Part shown: positions 26,471-35,399 of the stretch, in pieces
How the letters are laid out: each line of letters begins with the position of its first letter
How positions within the stretch are numbered: the first letter of the stretch is position 1
Program-made: the position numbers and the translations under genes
Notes under the pieces: model-generated
The model's database searches: none
Told to the model about the DNA's origin: nothing
The model's input: the letters and a program-made list of their open reading frames with translations, nothing else
Source: an uncultured Draconibacterium sp.
GTDB lineage: Bacteria; Bacteroidota; Bacteroidia; Bacteroidales; Prolixibacteraceae
Assembly (NCBI RefSeq): GCF_963675585.1
Contig: NZ_OY776414.1
Coordinates: 2,707,001 to 2,771,000 of the forward strand
Length of the DNA: 64,000 nt
Direction of reading: 5' to 3'

Positions 26471-29400
26471 TTAATAATCAAGTTTATTTCGTTCAGCGTG
26501 TTCATCCATCCTTTTTGCATCTTCTTCATAACCTTTTGCAAGCTTCTCAAAAATGCCTGTAACTACAGGGAATTTGTTCTGATGAGCAGTAGCAAGTCCT
26601 TTAAAATAATCTGCCTTATTTCTTTCAATTTCACCTCCTGCAAATGGGCTTCTTGATGAGAAGCTCCTTTTGTTAAATACTGCTGTTGAGAAGTTACTTT
26701 TTATGCTATCTGTATTGACCGTCTCAATTATCTCACAAATAATATCCGGTGGCCACACTTTGACCGGTTCTTCAGGGTATTGAGCTAGAATTTTACCAAT
26801 ATGCATATCGGCAACTTCTAACCTACCATTTATTTTGGCTAGTTCTCTTACTTTTTCAGCCCATCCACTTAAAAAACCACTATCAATTTCTCCATTTTCT
26901 GTCATACCTGGTATGCTTGCCCAAGAATTAAGCAAGTCAGATGCTTGTAAAGCTCTATTTAGTTTTTGTTCATCCGTTAAGCCTCCTTTTAGCTCCTCAA
27001 CTATTGACTCATCATCTGGTCTATATGTCCATTTTAAAACATCAATAAAGAATTCAGGATTTTGTGAAAGTTCGCCGTGCAACTTTTTGGGTTTTCTCCT
27101 ATTCCCATACGAAGCTAAGATTGGCAAATACAGCCATTCAAGCTGGATAAACATATTTGAATCTATATCAACTCTTTTGTCAAGTTCCTCAAACAGCCGA
27201 TTAATCCTATAACCATCCAAGCGAACCTGTTCCTCCGATTTTTCTTTGCCTGCGTGCTCCAAAATAGAAAGGATTAAGTTACTTGATAATTCTTTCACGT
27301 ATCGAGCAGAAAGATTAACAGCACTATTATACCGTTTATGCTCTATTAGTCTTTCAAACCCAAATTCTTTCTCTTCAGGAGACATCCTATTAAAATTAGG
27401 GAAAACACTTTTCCAAAACACAGATTTAATTTCACTATTAGTAGATTCTATAAAATCCCATAATACTTTCGTAGGATTTAACGAGACCAAAAGATTAGCC
27501 AAAGATTGATTCTTAAATTCCAATTTTTCTAATTTGTGAAATAAGTTGAGAATCCAATCATAACCATTCAATATTGATTTTCTGAATATAAAACTTTGTA
27601 AGAATCTTAAATTCTCTCCAACATTTGCAAGCTGTTTGCATAAAACAATAATTTCTTCCTCTTCGTTAATGACATAACCTAATGAATCACCCAAAGTGTC
27701 AGGTTCCTTTACCAAAGAGCTAAGCTCAATAATCTTTCCTAATCCATATTCCTGAATTATATCGCCGACTGCTCTAATTCGTTTGTCAAGAATATTCTTT
27801 TCGTGTTCTTCATCAGTTATTTTATCATAATTATATCCTTCAGGAAATTGGGGATAATAGTCATTAAACATCCAAATATGTTTTTCAACTGTATCTTCGG
27901 GTGTTAATGTTTCATGTATTTTTACATATGGACTTAGCAAATTTTCAGGTAAAGCCCAATTTGTATTTGGGTGCGAACGATTATGATTAAGTATCTCTCG
28001 AACTGAATGCCACGCCAGATTTTCATCATGGTTTAGGCCTGGAATAGCATTTTCGACAAAGTCCAACACCTTGTTTCTATCATCAATTGACAAGGTAACA
28101 GATTCCTTTATCAATGTTGCCAGTTTAACTTCTGTGTAATCAAAAATACTCAGCAGTATATCAATAACACATGAATGCGTTTCATAAACTTCATTGTAAG
28201 ATGCGATTACTTCCGTTTCATAGTCAAACATTCTCCATCTAACTTGATGTGTTGGAGATGCTGTGTCTCGTGTTGAGTTCGGTAGCATTCGAGTCAGAAT
28301 TAACCAAGCAATATCGGGTTCTTTTTTAGAAATTAATTTAAGCACCTGAATTCTCTCATTAAATGAAGCCAAAGTTTGATAATGCCAAGGTTTAAAAATC
28401 TCGGCAATACTATTTATTGGTCTATTCGACAAATTTCCTCCTGGGTCTACCGCCGCTAATTTAGATAAGATTAAGGATGAACGAGACAAATAATTGGGGA
28501 ACCATGCGAGACTCTCCAGAGCCCAAAGCAAACCAGTATGATAACTATGTGATGCTAAAAAGCCTGGGTCTTCTTCAAATAATGAAATAATTGGAGAATT
28601 GTCTTGCGATAGATATTTTTCGACTGAACTTAAAAATGATGATGGAGAAGCCTCGGCTATTAGAGGCAACAATCTGTCTAAAGACTTCCACATTACAGAA
28701 CTATTTGAGTTTAATAGTTCTGTAACTATTCCGTCCACCCATAATTCCGCTTTTATCGGTAAATCAAATTTCAATTTATCTCCAAAAATTGAAGTTAATA
28801 TCAATGATTGTACTACCCCCTCTCTAATCCAAGATGAAAACTCCCTTTTCTTCCCATAAATTGAAGCTAAATGCCTTTCTTCTGGTTCAAGTTCAAGGGC
28901 TGGGTTTAATTCTGTTAGTATTTCAATGGTCGATTTGTAAAGTGACTCAAATTCATTTCGTGTTAAATATTTGGATGCATATGTCCAAGTATCAAAAGGA
29001 GATGTTAGTCGCCAGGTACTACCAATTTTTACAATAGGTGAATCATCGGAATGAAGCCATCTTGTTATTTTTTTTGAATAATTCTCATAGCTATCATCCG
29101 CAATTTGAGCTATAATTCTTTTGTCATTTTCATAATTTTCATCCCATCTGCCTACTATTAAAGCAGGTACAATATCTGAAACATTCTCGGGTAATGACCA
29201 AACGGGTGCTGTTCTTTCAAATTCCAGTTGTCTACGCAGAATTGTTATATTTCGTGTAGACTCTTTTGAATACCTTTCCGCAAATTCTTTTGTCATTCCA
29301 GTTTTTACCAATGCTGCCACAAATGAATCTCTTTCAATTTGTGGCAGAATTATTTTATCACCCCAGCTCCCTGATGAATCTGCACCTAAGGGAACAAGAA

Positions 29401-30259
29401 TCGTATGCCCTCTTTGAACAGCTCTATTTATTACACCACCATCTTCAAATCGTGGAATTAGGATTAGTGGTTTATTAAGAACTGATAACTCTCTAAATAC
29501 TTCTACATTGTCAATTATTATGCTTCGTGAAAAAAAATCTTCTTCACTTTCATAGTTATTTTGAAAACAGGAGATGATAAAAGCTAAAGACTCTTCTCTA
29601 GAAATTCCCTGTACAGGAATAATTGCAGGTTGTTTTATACGTTTAATAATAATTTCCTGTTCCTTTTCCCTTCCTCCCAAGAGAATATCTGAATTCAATT
29701 GGAATTTAGCTCCGGCTGACCACTGTTCCCAAAAATCATCTGTAGGCTGCAATCCTCCTTTGGGAAATGTTCCAATATTCATAGACAACCATGCTCCAAC
29801 AACTGGTGCAATCTCAATCCATTCTTCTAATATTTCTGAATTAATTACTTTAATATCTTTCCAATTCCCTTCTTCCTTTTTTTTATTTGCCCATTCCTCT
29901 CCGTTTTGCCAAAGCCTGGGCGTTACAAAAATAAAAGTTGATTCGGACGGTTTATATCCCAAAGGATTAGAAGTTCGTTTTGCATAATCACTATCAGCCT
30001 TGGTTTTTGGGTCTTTGTTTGCTCCAAATTCCCACAAAGATGTTCCTGATGGGAAGTATTCTGTTTCTTCTGTAACTTCAAGAATACCATCCCAGCCACC
30101 AAACAAAACACTTTCACCTGAAGGAAATTTTATGCTCTGGATTGAATTCGTAGTAGCTCGGATTAGTTTCCTAATAAGAAGCGGCAAGGTTTCTTGGCAA
30201 TCTCTACGCCCTGCCCAAATTTTGTCTAAATCATATGCGTCAATCCATTTCATTTTCAT
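26471..30259 (-). CDS. Large defence-associated protein: possible nuclease-like N-terminus, degenerate NTPase, helical repeats
   Basis: I cannot name this 1262-aa protein. Residues 45-95 (GGWDGILEV with Asp57, then GTSLWEFGANKDPKTKAD with Glu77) resemble, from memory, the N-terminus of large uncharacterised defence-island proteins and recall PD-(D/E)xK nuclease folds, although a clean ExK is absent. At about 193-235 (ILLGGREKEQEIIIKRIK ... VQGISREESLAFII) the layout is that of a STAND/AAA P-loop domain, but the GxxGxGK[S/T] motif is missing. From about 400 onward the protein is alpha-helical, as expected of a repeat scaffold. It lies upstream of dndC, separated by 397 bp, so it may be an independent sensor-effector gene. 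Confidence 0.6.
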   Translation of the reverse strand: MKMKWIDAYDLDKIWAGRRDCQETLPLLIRKLIRATTNSIQSIKFPSGESVLFGGWDGILEVTEETEYFPSGTSLWEFGANKDPKTKADSDYAKRTSNPLGYKPSESTFIFVTPRLWQNGEEWANKKKEEGNWKDIKVINSEILEEWIEIAPVVGAWLSMNIGTFPKGGLQPTDDFWEQWSAGAKFQLNSDILLGGREKEQEIIIKRIKQPAIIPVQGISREESLAFIISCFQNNYESEEDFFSRSIIIDNVEVFRELSVLNKPLILIPRFEDGGVINRAVQRGHTILVPLGADSSGSWGDKIILPQIERDSFVAALVKTGMTKEFAERYSKESTRNITILRRQLEFERTAPVWSLPENVSDIVPALIVGRWDENYENDKRIIAQIADDSYENYSKKITRWLHSDDSPIVKIGSTWRLTSPFDTWTYASKYLTRNEFESLYKSTIEILTELNPALELEPEERHLASIYGKKREFSSWIREGVVQSLILTSIFGDKLKFDLPIKAELWVDGIVTELLNSNSSVMWKSLDRLLPLIAEASPSSFLSSVEKYLSQDNSPIISLFEEDPGFLASHSYHTGLLWALESLAWFPNYLSRSSLILSKLAAVDPGGNLSNRPINSIAEIFKPWHYQTLASFNERIQVLKLISKKEPDIAWLILTRMLPNSTRDTASPTHQVRWRMFDYETEVIASYNEVYETHSCVIDILLSIFDYTEVKLATLIKESVTLSIDDRNKVLDFVENAIPGLNHDENLAWHSVREILNHNRSHPNTNWALPENLLSPYVKIHETLTPEDTVEKHIWMFNDYYPQFPEGYNYDKITDEEHEKNILDKRIRAVGDIIQEYGLGKIIELSSLVKEPDTLGDSLGYVINEEEEIIVLCKQLANVGENLRFLQSFIFRKSILNGYDWILNLFHKLEKLEFKNQSLANLLVSLNPTKVLWDFIESTNSEIKSVFWKSVFPNFNRMSPEEKEFGFERLIEHKRYNSAVNLSARYVKELSSNLILSILEHAGKEKSEEQVRLDGYRINRLFEELDKRVDIDSNMFIQLEWLYLPILASYGNRRKPKKLHGELSQNPEFFIDVLKWTYRPDDESIVEELKGGLTDEQKLNRALQASDLLNSWASIPGMTENGEIDSGFLSGWAEKVRELAKINGRLEVADMHIGKILAQYPEEPVKVWPPDIICEIIETVNTDSIKSNFSTAVFNKRSFSSRSPFAGGEIERNKADYFKGLATAHQNKFPVVTGIFEKLAKGYEEDAKRMDEHAERNKLDY

Positions 30260-30487
30260 TCATCTTTTGTGGTGGCAGAAAAGAATTAGGCTCTCTGGTT
30301 TTATATATATTTTGACAGAAAACAATACTTCATTTCTATGCTAGGTTCTACTTAGCAATTACGAACTAAAGCTAATTATTCAATATTGAAATTACAAGTT
30401 GATTCAATGTTTAAAGACGTATTAAAATATATTGGATTTAACTTTGTTTCTCACATATAGTTGAGTGCTACAGGACATTTTCTTAAT

Positions 30488-31390
30488 CTAAAATCGCCTT
30501 GCCTTGCCCGTTCTTTTTCTTTTCAAATGCTGTTTTTTAGATGACTCATTTGTCCCACTCCGCTCCACCAACCGATTCAAGTCCCTCACCAACTGCCCCA
30601 ACTGAAACCTATCAATAACAGGCCTAGGCTGTTGTATTCCCTTTTCCATTTTTGCAGAGACAAAAAACTTCGGCCTCTCCGTAAAATCCGACAAACGAAT
30701 CGGAAACCTCACAGGTTTTCCATTGCCATCTGTAACAAAAACAACATGCCCTCTGCCAGATTTTCGGATTTCAACATTGAATATTTCAAGCGATTTACTG
30801 TAGAGCTGTTTGGTGGTGATGGATTCGATTTGGTTTAATTCGTAAAACAATGTTTCCAGGTTTCGTTTTAGGTTGCTGCTTTTTGCAGAAAACTTCAGGT
30901 TTGTTTTATCTGGTATTTGCTGTTTGCTTAGCTCGTATTTCTGTTCCAACGATTGGATAAACCGTTTTACTTTTTCCTTTTCGTAATTGTCTTTGATTTT
31001 CCTACCGGTATTTCGGTCAATGCGTGTGGAAACAATATGAAAATGTGTCCGTTCTATATCGGCATGTTTGTAAACAAAATAGGGTTGGTCACCATAACCC
31101 AGGTGTTCCATTAAATTATTTATTTCGGTGCGGATGCCGATGTCTCCCAGTTTTGCCAAGTCGCTTAGGGTTGGGTTAACAGAAATATGCAAACCTTTCT
31201 TTTTAACTGCGCTGTTTTGTTGTTCAATATCCTTTATAATATTCCAACGGTCATTTTTGCTTCCGGCAAAAGGATTCATGGTGGGCGTGTTTTTACTCTG
31301 AAAATAAACAGCTTTCTTTTGCTCCACTTTCTGCTCGTTATACCACATTGCATTTTGTGTGCTGGAAGATTGATGGATTACAATTACCAT
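30488..31390 (-). CDS. mobB: Relaxase / mobilisation nuclease (MobB type)
   Basis: This 300-aa protein starts the family's single-strand nuclease domain. The metal-binding HxH motif is in HFHIVSTRID (about residue 115), preceded by GLHISVNPTLSD and GYGDQPYFVYKHADIERTH. Such relaxases nick oriT and carry the strand into the recipient. The C-terminal 40 residues are very basic, as expected for DNA binding. The start is 9 bp after the mobA stop, so the two form a mobilisation operon. Its size is at the small end for Bacteroidetes relaxases. Confidence 0.87.
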   Translation of the reverse strand: MVIVIHQSSSTQNAMWYNEQKVEQKKAVYFQSKNTPTMNPFAGSKNDRWNIIKDIEQQNSAVKKKGLHISVNPTLSDLAKLGDIGIRTEINNLMEHLGYGDQPYFVYKHADIERTHFHIVSTRIDRNTGRKIKDNYEKEKVKRFIQSLEQKYELSKQQIPDKTNLKFSAKSSNLKRNLETLFYELNQIESITTKQLYSKSLEIFNVEIRKSGRGHVVFVTDGNGKPVRFPIRLSDFTERPKFFVSAKMEKGIQQPRPVIDRFQLGQLVRDLNRLVERSGTNESSKKQHLKRKRTGKARRF

Positions 31391-31399
31391 GGCAGTATT

Positions 31400-31768
31400 T
31401 TAACGAAGGTGTTTTTGCAGAAAAGCCAGGCATTGGGTCATCCTGTCGAAAGCCTGTCCGAGCAATTGCCTATCGTTGTCGCCAACATTATAACCGGTAA
31501 AGGAATTTATTCGTTTGGAGAGTTGGTTGAGGTTAACGCCAATCCGATTTAATTCCCAATCCGTTTTTTGCAACAATTCTTTCGTTTCCTGGTCAAACAA
31601 AACCGTTTTTATATTCGACCTCCGAAAAATAGCAAAGCGTAAATAATCACTTCGGCAACCAAATCTTCCGGTTCGCACCAAACTGTCCAGGCGAAGCTTT
31701 TCTTCTTTGGTAAGAAGTAGCTTTACAAGTTCGGTTCGTTTTTCATGTTCCGGTAATTTTGGTCGCAT
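31400..31768 (-). CDS. mobA: Relaxosome accessory protein (MobA/MobC-like, ribbon-helix-helix)
   Basis: This 122-aa basic protein has a short ribbon-helix-helix-like start (LVKLLLTKEEKLRLDSLVRTG). It continues with the mobilisation-protein motif ELNRIGVNLNQLSKRINS, found in MobC/NikA-type relaxosome proteins. It would bind oriT and help the relaxase nick. The adjacent upstream sequence (31787-31889) is rich in inverted repeats and is the likely target. It is the first gene of the two-gene mob operon. Confidence 0.82.
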   Translation of the reverse strand: MRPKLPEHEKRTELVKLLLTKEEKLRLDSLVRTGRFGCRSDYLRFAIFRRSNIKTVLFDQETKELLQKTDWELNRIGVNLNQLSKRINSFTGYNVGDNDRQLLGQAFDRMTQCLAFLQKHLR

Positions 31769-31786
31769 GGTTAAAACTGTGATTTA

Positions 31787-31889
31787 GGGGGAGGGGAATA
31801 CATTCTGGCTTGGAAAGCCATGGCTCCTGCCAGACAAGATACCAAAGGTTTTTATGGACATAAAAACACATCTTGCATTCCCCTCCCCC
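31787..31889. other. Candidate oriT: nested inverted repeats upstream of mobA
   Basis: A perfect 13-bp inverted repeat, GGGGGAGGGGAAT (31787-31799) and its complement (31877-31889), encloses further stems. They are TCTGGC/GCCAGA (31804-31809, 31829-31834), the alternative GGCTT/AAGCC (31807-31811, 31815-31819), CAAGAT/ATCTTG (31835-31840, 31870-31875) and a 9-bp GTTTTTATG/CATAAAAAC (31848-31856, 31859-31867). It lies 18 bp upstream of mobA, where oriT is found in related elements. A structured RNA leader is the alternative. Confidence 0.6.
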
Positions 31890-31934
31890 GTAGTTATTTC
31901 TTAGTGGATTTCTGGGTCTGCTTAGGTCGGGAAA

Positions 31935-32603
31935 TCATCCCACCTTTTGTTTCGCCCCTTTGCTTTTTGCTTGTTTCTGGTCTAAATCTTTTTCCTGTTT
32001 GAAATCAGAAAAATTAATGGTACGATTCGCTGCATCTACCTGTAAAGCTGCTCCAAATTTCTTTCCGTTTCGTCCGGTCATTTTATCCAGATAAACTTTT
32101 TTACCGGCGGCTAGTTTTTGCTTTTGCTCTGCCGATAGTGTTGCTCCTTTAATCTTTTCCGGCACTTTGATATTTTTAGTCCGGAGTGGAATCAACTCAT
32201 TGGTTTTGTTGTCGATGCCCAGGTAATAACTGTCCTTTTTGCCATCCTTGCTGGTCAGCTCAATGGTTTTCCCCAGGTTTTTGTCGTTGAGCAATGCTGC
32301 TTTTTCATCCTTGGTAAAGGTATGCCCCATATAAGTATCGGGGACATGCAATCGTTGGATGGGATGTATTTTCACATCAACAACTCCGTTCTCCTGTTTT
32401 TGCAATCGCAATTTTGCCGGAATCCGAAATTGCTCGTTGTTGATTTGAGCATTGATGGTGTAGAGTTTCGATGAGCGGAAACCATTCAAAAAATCTTTCA
32501 GTTCGTTATTTTCCATGTGGTTCACAAATTCTTTTTTTACGCCCACTTTTTCCAGTTTCTCAAAAGGAATTTCATCTTTTTTAATGCGTGTACTTTGTTC
32601 CAT
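31935..32603 (-). CDS. DUF3945/DUF4099-type conjugative-element protein
   Basis: This 222-aa, Lys-rich protein resembles the DUF4099/DUF3945 proteins that are common in Bacteroidetes conjugative transposons. PFEKLEKVGVKKEFV at the N-terminus and repeated MGHTFTKDEKAALLNDKNLGK / IKGATLSAEQKQKLAAGKK units are the recognisable parts. The repeated TFTKDEK...L..GK motif suggests a small-domain duplication. The function is unknown; it may act as a helper for topoisomerase or DNA processing during transfer. It is smaller than many homologues. It follows the coupling protein gene by 60 bp and precedes the oriT-like region. Confidence 0.7.
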   Translation of the reverse strand: MEQSTRIKKDEIPFEKLEKVGVKKEFVNHMENNELKDFLNGFRSSKLYTINAQINNEQFRIPAKLRLQKQENGVVDVKIHPIQRLHVPDTYMGHTFTKDEKAALLNDKNLGKTIELTSKDGKKDSYYLGIDNKTNELIPLRTKNIKVPEKIKGATLSAEQKQKLAAGKKVYLDKMTGRNGKKFGAALQVDAANRTINFSDFKQEKDLDQKQAKSKGAKQKVG

Positions 32604-32663
32604 AACTTTTAATTTATTAGTGAATATTGATTAATTATTATTGGGGTTGCTCCCCGTTTACTG

Positions 32664-34580
32664 CTATGTTGAATCTCTCAGAATCCCGCTTATGTCGTTA
32701 CAGATTTTATTACGGTTATTTTCCAGTAATTCTTCGATGTTGTCAAATTGGTAAATGTCCGGGATGGATTGGTATTGTTTTTCTTCCTGTTCAATGGCCA
32801 TATTATCCACATCAATAAGTCCGTTAAAATTTCGTTGGCTGACCTGCTGACCAAAGTTGTCGGCCACTTGTCCCACCATATATCCCTGTGGAAGTGTGGC
32901 AATTTTTCCTTCCGGTACTAAAAAATCCATTTCGGTTCTGAAAGTGGATGATTGCGATTCCCGGTTGATATTTAAGGATTGCCGCTCCTGGAGCACTTTT
33001 CCCATTCGCGCTTGAATAAATTTGGCGGTTTCTCCCACCGATTGTCCGGCGAATACATTCCCGATGTTCGTAAGCACGGCATTAGCCTGTTCTTTTCCGT
33101 AATCGCGAATCAATTGGTCGATGGTCTGCAAACCCAACAATGTTGATATAAGATTACTTCGTGCAGTTGCTATCAGCGTATCAAGTCCCCGAAAATATAT
33201 GGTTGGCAGTTCATCAAAAATTAGCGAGGTTTTTTGTTGGTCTTTCAGGTTTATCACTTTCAGCATCCGGGTAATAAAAAGCGAAAGCACCGCTCCATAC
33301 ATTTCAACACGCAGCGGATTATTCGCCAAACAAACCACTTTGGGGTATTGCGGATTATTAATGTCCAGGGAAAAATCGTTGCCCGAACAAATCCAGTAAA
33401 TTTCTTTACTGATGATTTTTGAGGTGGCAATTTTAAGGCTCCCCAATTGCCCTTCCAGCTGCTCGTTTGCCCCACGTTTATGCGCATTTACAAAAGGATT
33501 GATTACGTTCTCCACATCCTTTTCTTTGGCGAGGATAGCGAACAACTCATCGTAATCCAGCTGTAGGAGTTCAATGGCATGTGGTAAGGTGCAAAACTGC
33601 CCATCCTTGTATTTTTTCAAAAACCAGATAACGGCTGCAAAAAACGAAACTGCTGATTCAGAGAAAAACTCCCCCTGCTTGCGAATCCATTCCCGGTTTA
33701 GGTTATACAACACCGTACGCGACGACTCAAAAGCATCAATGGGACTTTCCATCAGTTCCGGGGCCAGCGGATTACAACGGTACGATTTTCGGATATCATC
33801 AAAATTAATCACATAAAACCGCGCTTCTTTTGGCAAGGCCTTTTTCTTTTTCGCCTTTAGAAAATGGTTGTAGGTAACCTTTGATAAATCGGGGTATTTA
33901 AAATCGTAAACGCACATACAAAAACCTTTGCTCAAATGCTGCTTAATAAATGGCAACACCACCGAATACGACTTCCCTGAACCCGGTGTGCCAATTACCA
34001 TCGTGCCCCGAAAAGGGTTAATTACATTGATATTTCCTGAGCGTGTCTTCTTTCTGTATTGGTATTTAGTCCCCAGATTCACGGAATATTCATTTTGTTT
34101 TAAGCTTTCTTCCTGTGGAAAACTTTCATTTTCCCAGTTAAAGCGGTCCTTCATCAGATTCACATTGATGAGTTTAGAGATGTTATCAAATCCAACATTC
34201 AGCATAACAAAGCCAAAAAATGAAAGCGTCAGGTAAACCATTTCTTTATCAAAAATCAGCAAACTTCCCCAGTAAAGAATTGAACCAAAAACAATCTGGA
34301 TAACAATTTTTGAAACTTTCAAATCACGGTCTTTTACTGCTTTTGTACCCACACAGGTTATGGCCAAAAACACCAGGCAAATGGCCTTTGCTAGTGCAGG
34401 ATTACCAAGAAAACGGATGCGCATGATTTTTTCCACTACAGCAGCAAATTCCTGAATGAACAAGCCTTGCTCCATAAAAAACTGGATTTGGCTGATGTAC
34501 AAAACCAGGAAAAGCAGGAGATAGCTAAAAAATCGAAATCCCTCGTGCAAGCGTTGTAATTCCCTCGACTCAGTTAACAT
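32664..34580 (-). CDS. Type IV coupling protein (VirD4/TraG family, MobC of Bacteroidetes elements)
   Basis: This 638-aa protein has several N-terminal membrane helices (about 15-130) and a cytoplasmic RecA-like motor. Walker A is GTPGSGKSYSVVLP and Walker B is SLIFDELPTIYF, followed by the family motif TARSNLISTLLGLQTIDQLIRDYG. Coupling proteins dock the relaxase-DNA complex to the conjugation channel at the inner membrane. It ends the tra operon, 13 bp after traN, and leads to the mobilisation genes. Both ATPase motifs are intact. Confidence 0.9.
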   Translation of the reverse strand: MLTESRELQRLHEGFRFFSYLLLFLVLYISQIQFFMEQGLFIQEFAAVVEKIMRIRFLGNPALAKAICLVFLAITCVGTKAVKDRDLKVSKIVIQIVFGSILYWGSLLIFDKEMVYLTLSFFGFVMLNVGFDNISKLINVNLMKDRFNWENESFPQEESLKQNEYSVNLGTKYQYRKKTRSGNINVINPFRGTMVIGTPGSGKSYSVVLPFIKQHLSKGFCMCVYDFKYPDLSKVTYNHFLKAKKKKALPKEARFYVINFDDIRKSYRCNPLAPELMESPIDAFESSRTVLYNLNREWIRKQGEFFSESAVSFFAAVIWFLKKYKDGQFCTLPHAIELLQLDYDELFAILAKEKDVENVINPFVNAHKRGANEQLEGQLGSLKIATSKIISKEIYWICSGNDFSLDINNPQYPKVVCLANNPLRVEMYGAVLSLFITRMLKVINLKDQQKTSLIFDELPTIYFRGLDTLIATARSNLISTLLGLQTIDQLIRDYGKEQANAVLTNIGNVFAGQSVGETAKFIQARMGKVLQERQSLNINRESQSSTFRTEMDFLVPEGKIATLPQGYMVGQVADNFGQQVSQRNFNGLIDVDNMAIEQEEKQYQSIPDIYQFDNIEELLENNRNKICNDISGILRDST

Positions 34581-34593
34581 CGGCTAGTCGGCT

Positions 34594-35397
34594 TTAGAAG
34601 TTTTGGGATTCCAGTATGTCTTTGTTTTTCACATCCAAACTCAGTTTCCTTCCGGTATTCCCAAGGGCTTTTTCAAGCAACTCGATGCGCAGGGTTCGTT
34701 TATCGGGAATGGTAAGTTTTGGAAGTACAAAAACTTCACGAAGTGTTGTTTTTGCAGGAATGTATTTAATCTTGTAATGTTGATACTCAGGTTCAATCAG
34801 GTATTCCTGCACGTTGGTAGCTTTATATTGCTTTTTGTCATCAATCCACCAATGAAAGCCTTCCACATCGTAGCCCAAATTAGTTTGGTTGGTAATTTCC
34901 AGTTCAAAAAACAGGGCATCGTTTTTCAGATAAATATTCAGTAATTCAAAGCGCATACCTTCTGATTTGGATTTACACCCTCGGATATGCTGCGTACATT
35001 TACGAAGGATCTGATGACTCAATTCCCTGAGCATATATTCCGGTAGAATGTTGCTTCCTGTTTCACCCGTTTTTACCGAATGAAAATCCTCCAGCTGATA
35101 AGATATCTGGTTGGTGTCGGCATATTTCACAAAAAGTGAATAGACTTTATTCGCACTAACGATGGTTAGTGATGATTCACTATCAAACTCTTCAACCGCT
35201 TTTATCCTGACTAAATTGGGATGTTCAGGAACAACTTCCGCTACGATTTTACTGTGGTCGCCAACTTGCAAATAACTTACTTTTTCAGGACTGATGATGT
35301 GCGATGCTTTGGTTTCACAAACCGATATTTGGTTTTGTGCCTTACTTGCTATTGAAAACAAAAAGATTGATGTGATTAATAGGATTGAGTATTTCAT
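34594..35397 (-). CDS. traN: Conjugative transposon protein TraN (DUF4138)
   Basis: This 267-aa secreted protein has a signal peptide (LLITSIFLFSIASKAQ) and the TraN pattern: KVSYLQVGDHSKIVAEVVPEHPNLVRIKA at the N-terminal half and WWIDDKKQYKATNVQEY in the C-terminal half. TraN is thought to be an outer-membrane-associated part of the Bacteroidetes type IV channel, comparable to VirB9. It is 2 bp after traM. The length is in the usual range. Confidence 0.88.
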   Translation of the reverse strand: MKYSILLITSIFLFSIASKAQNQISVCETKASHIISPEKVSYLQVGDHSKIVAEVVPEHPNLVRIKAVEEFDSESSLTIVSANKVYSLFVKYADTNQISYQLEDFHSVKTGETGSNILPEYMLRELSHQILRKCTQHIRGCKSKSEGMRFELLNIYLKNDALFFELEITNQTNLGYDVEGFHWWIDDKKQYKATNVQEYLIEPEYQHYKIKYIPAKTTLREVFVLPKLTIPDKRTLRIELLEKALGNTGRKLSLDVKNKDILESQNF

Positions 35398-35399
35398 GA

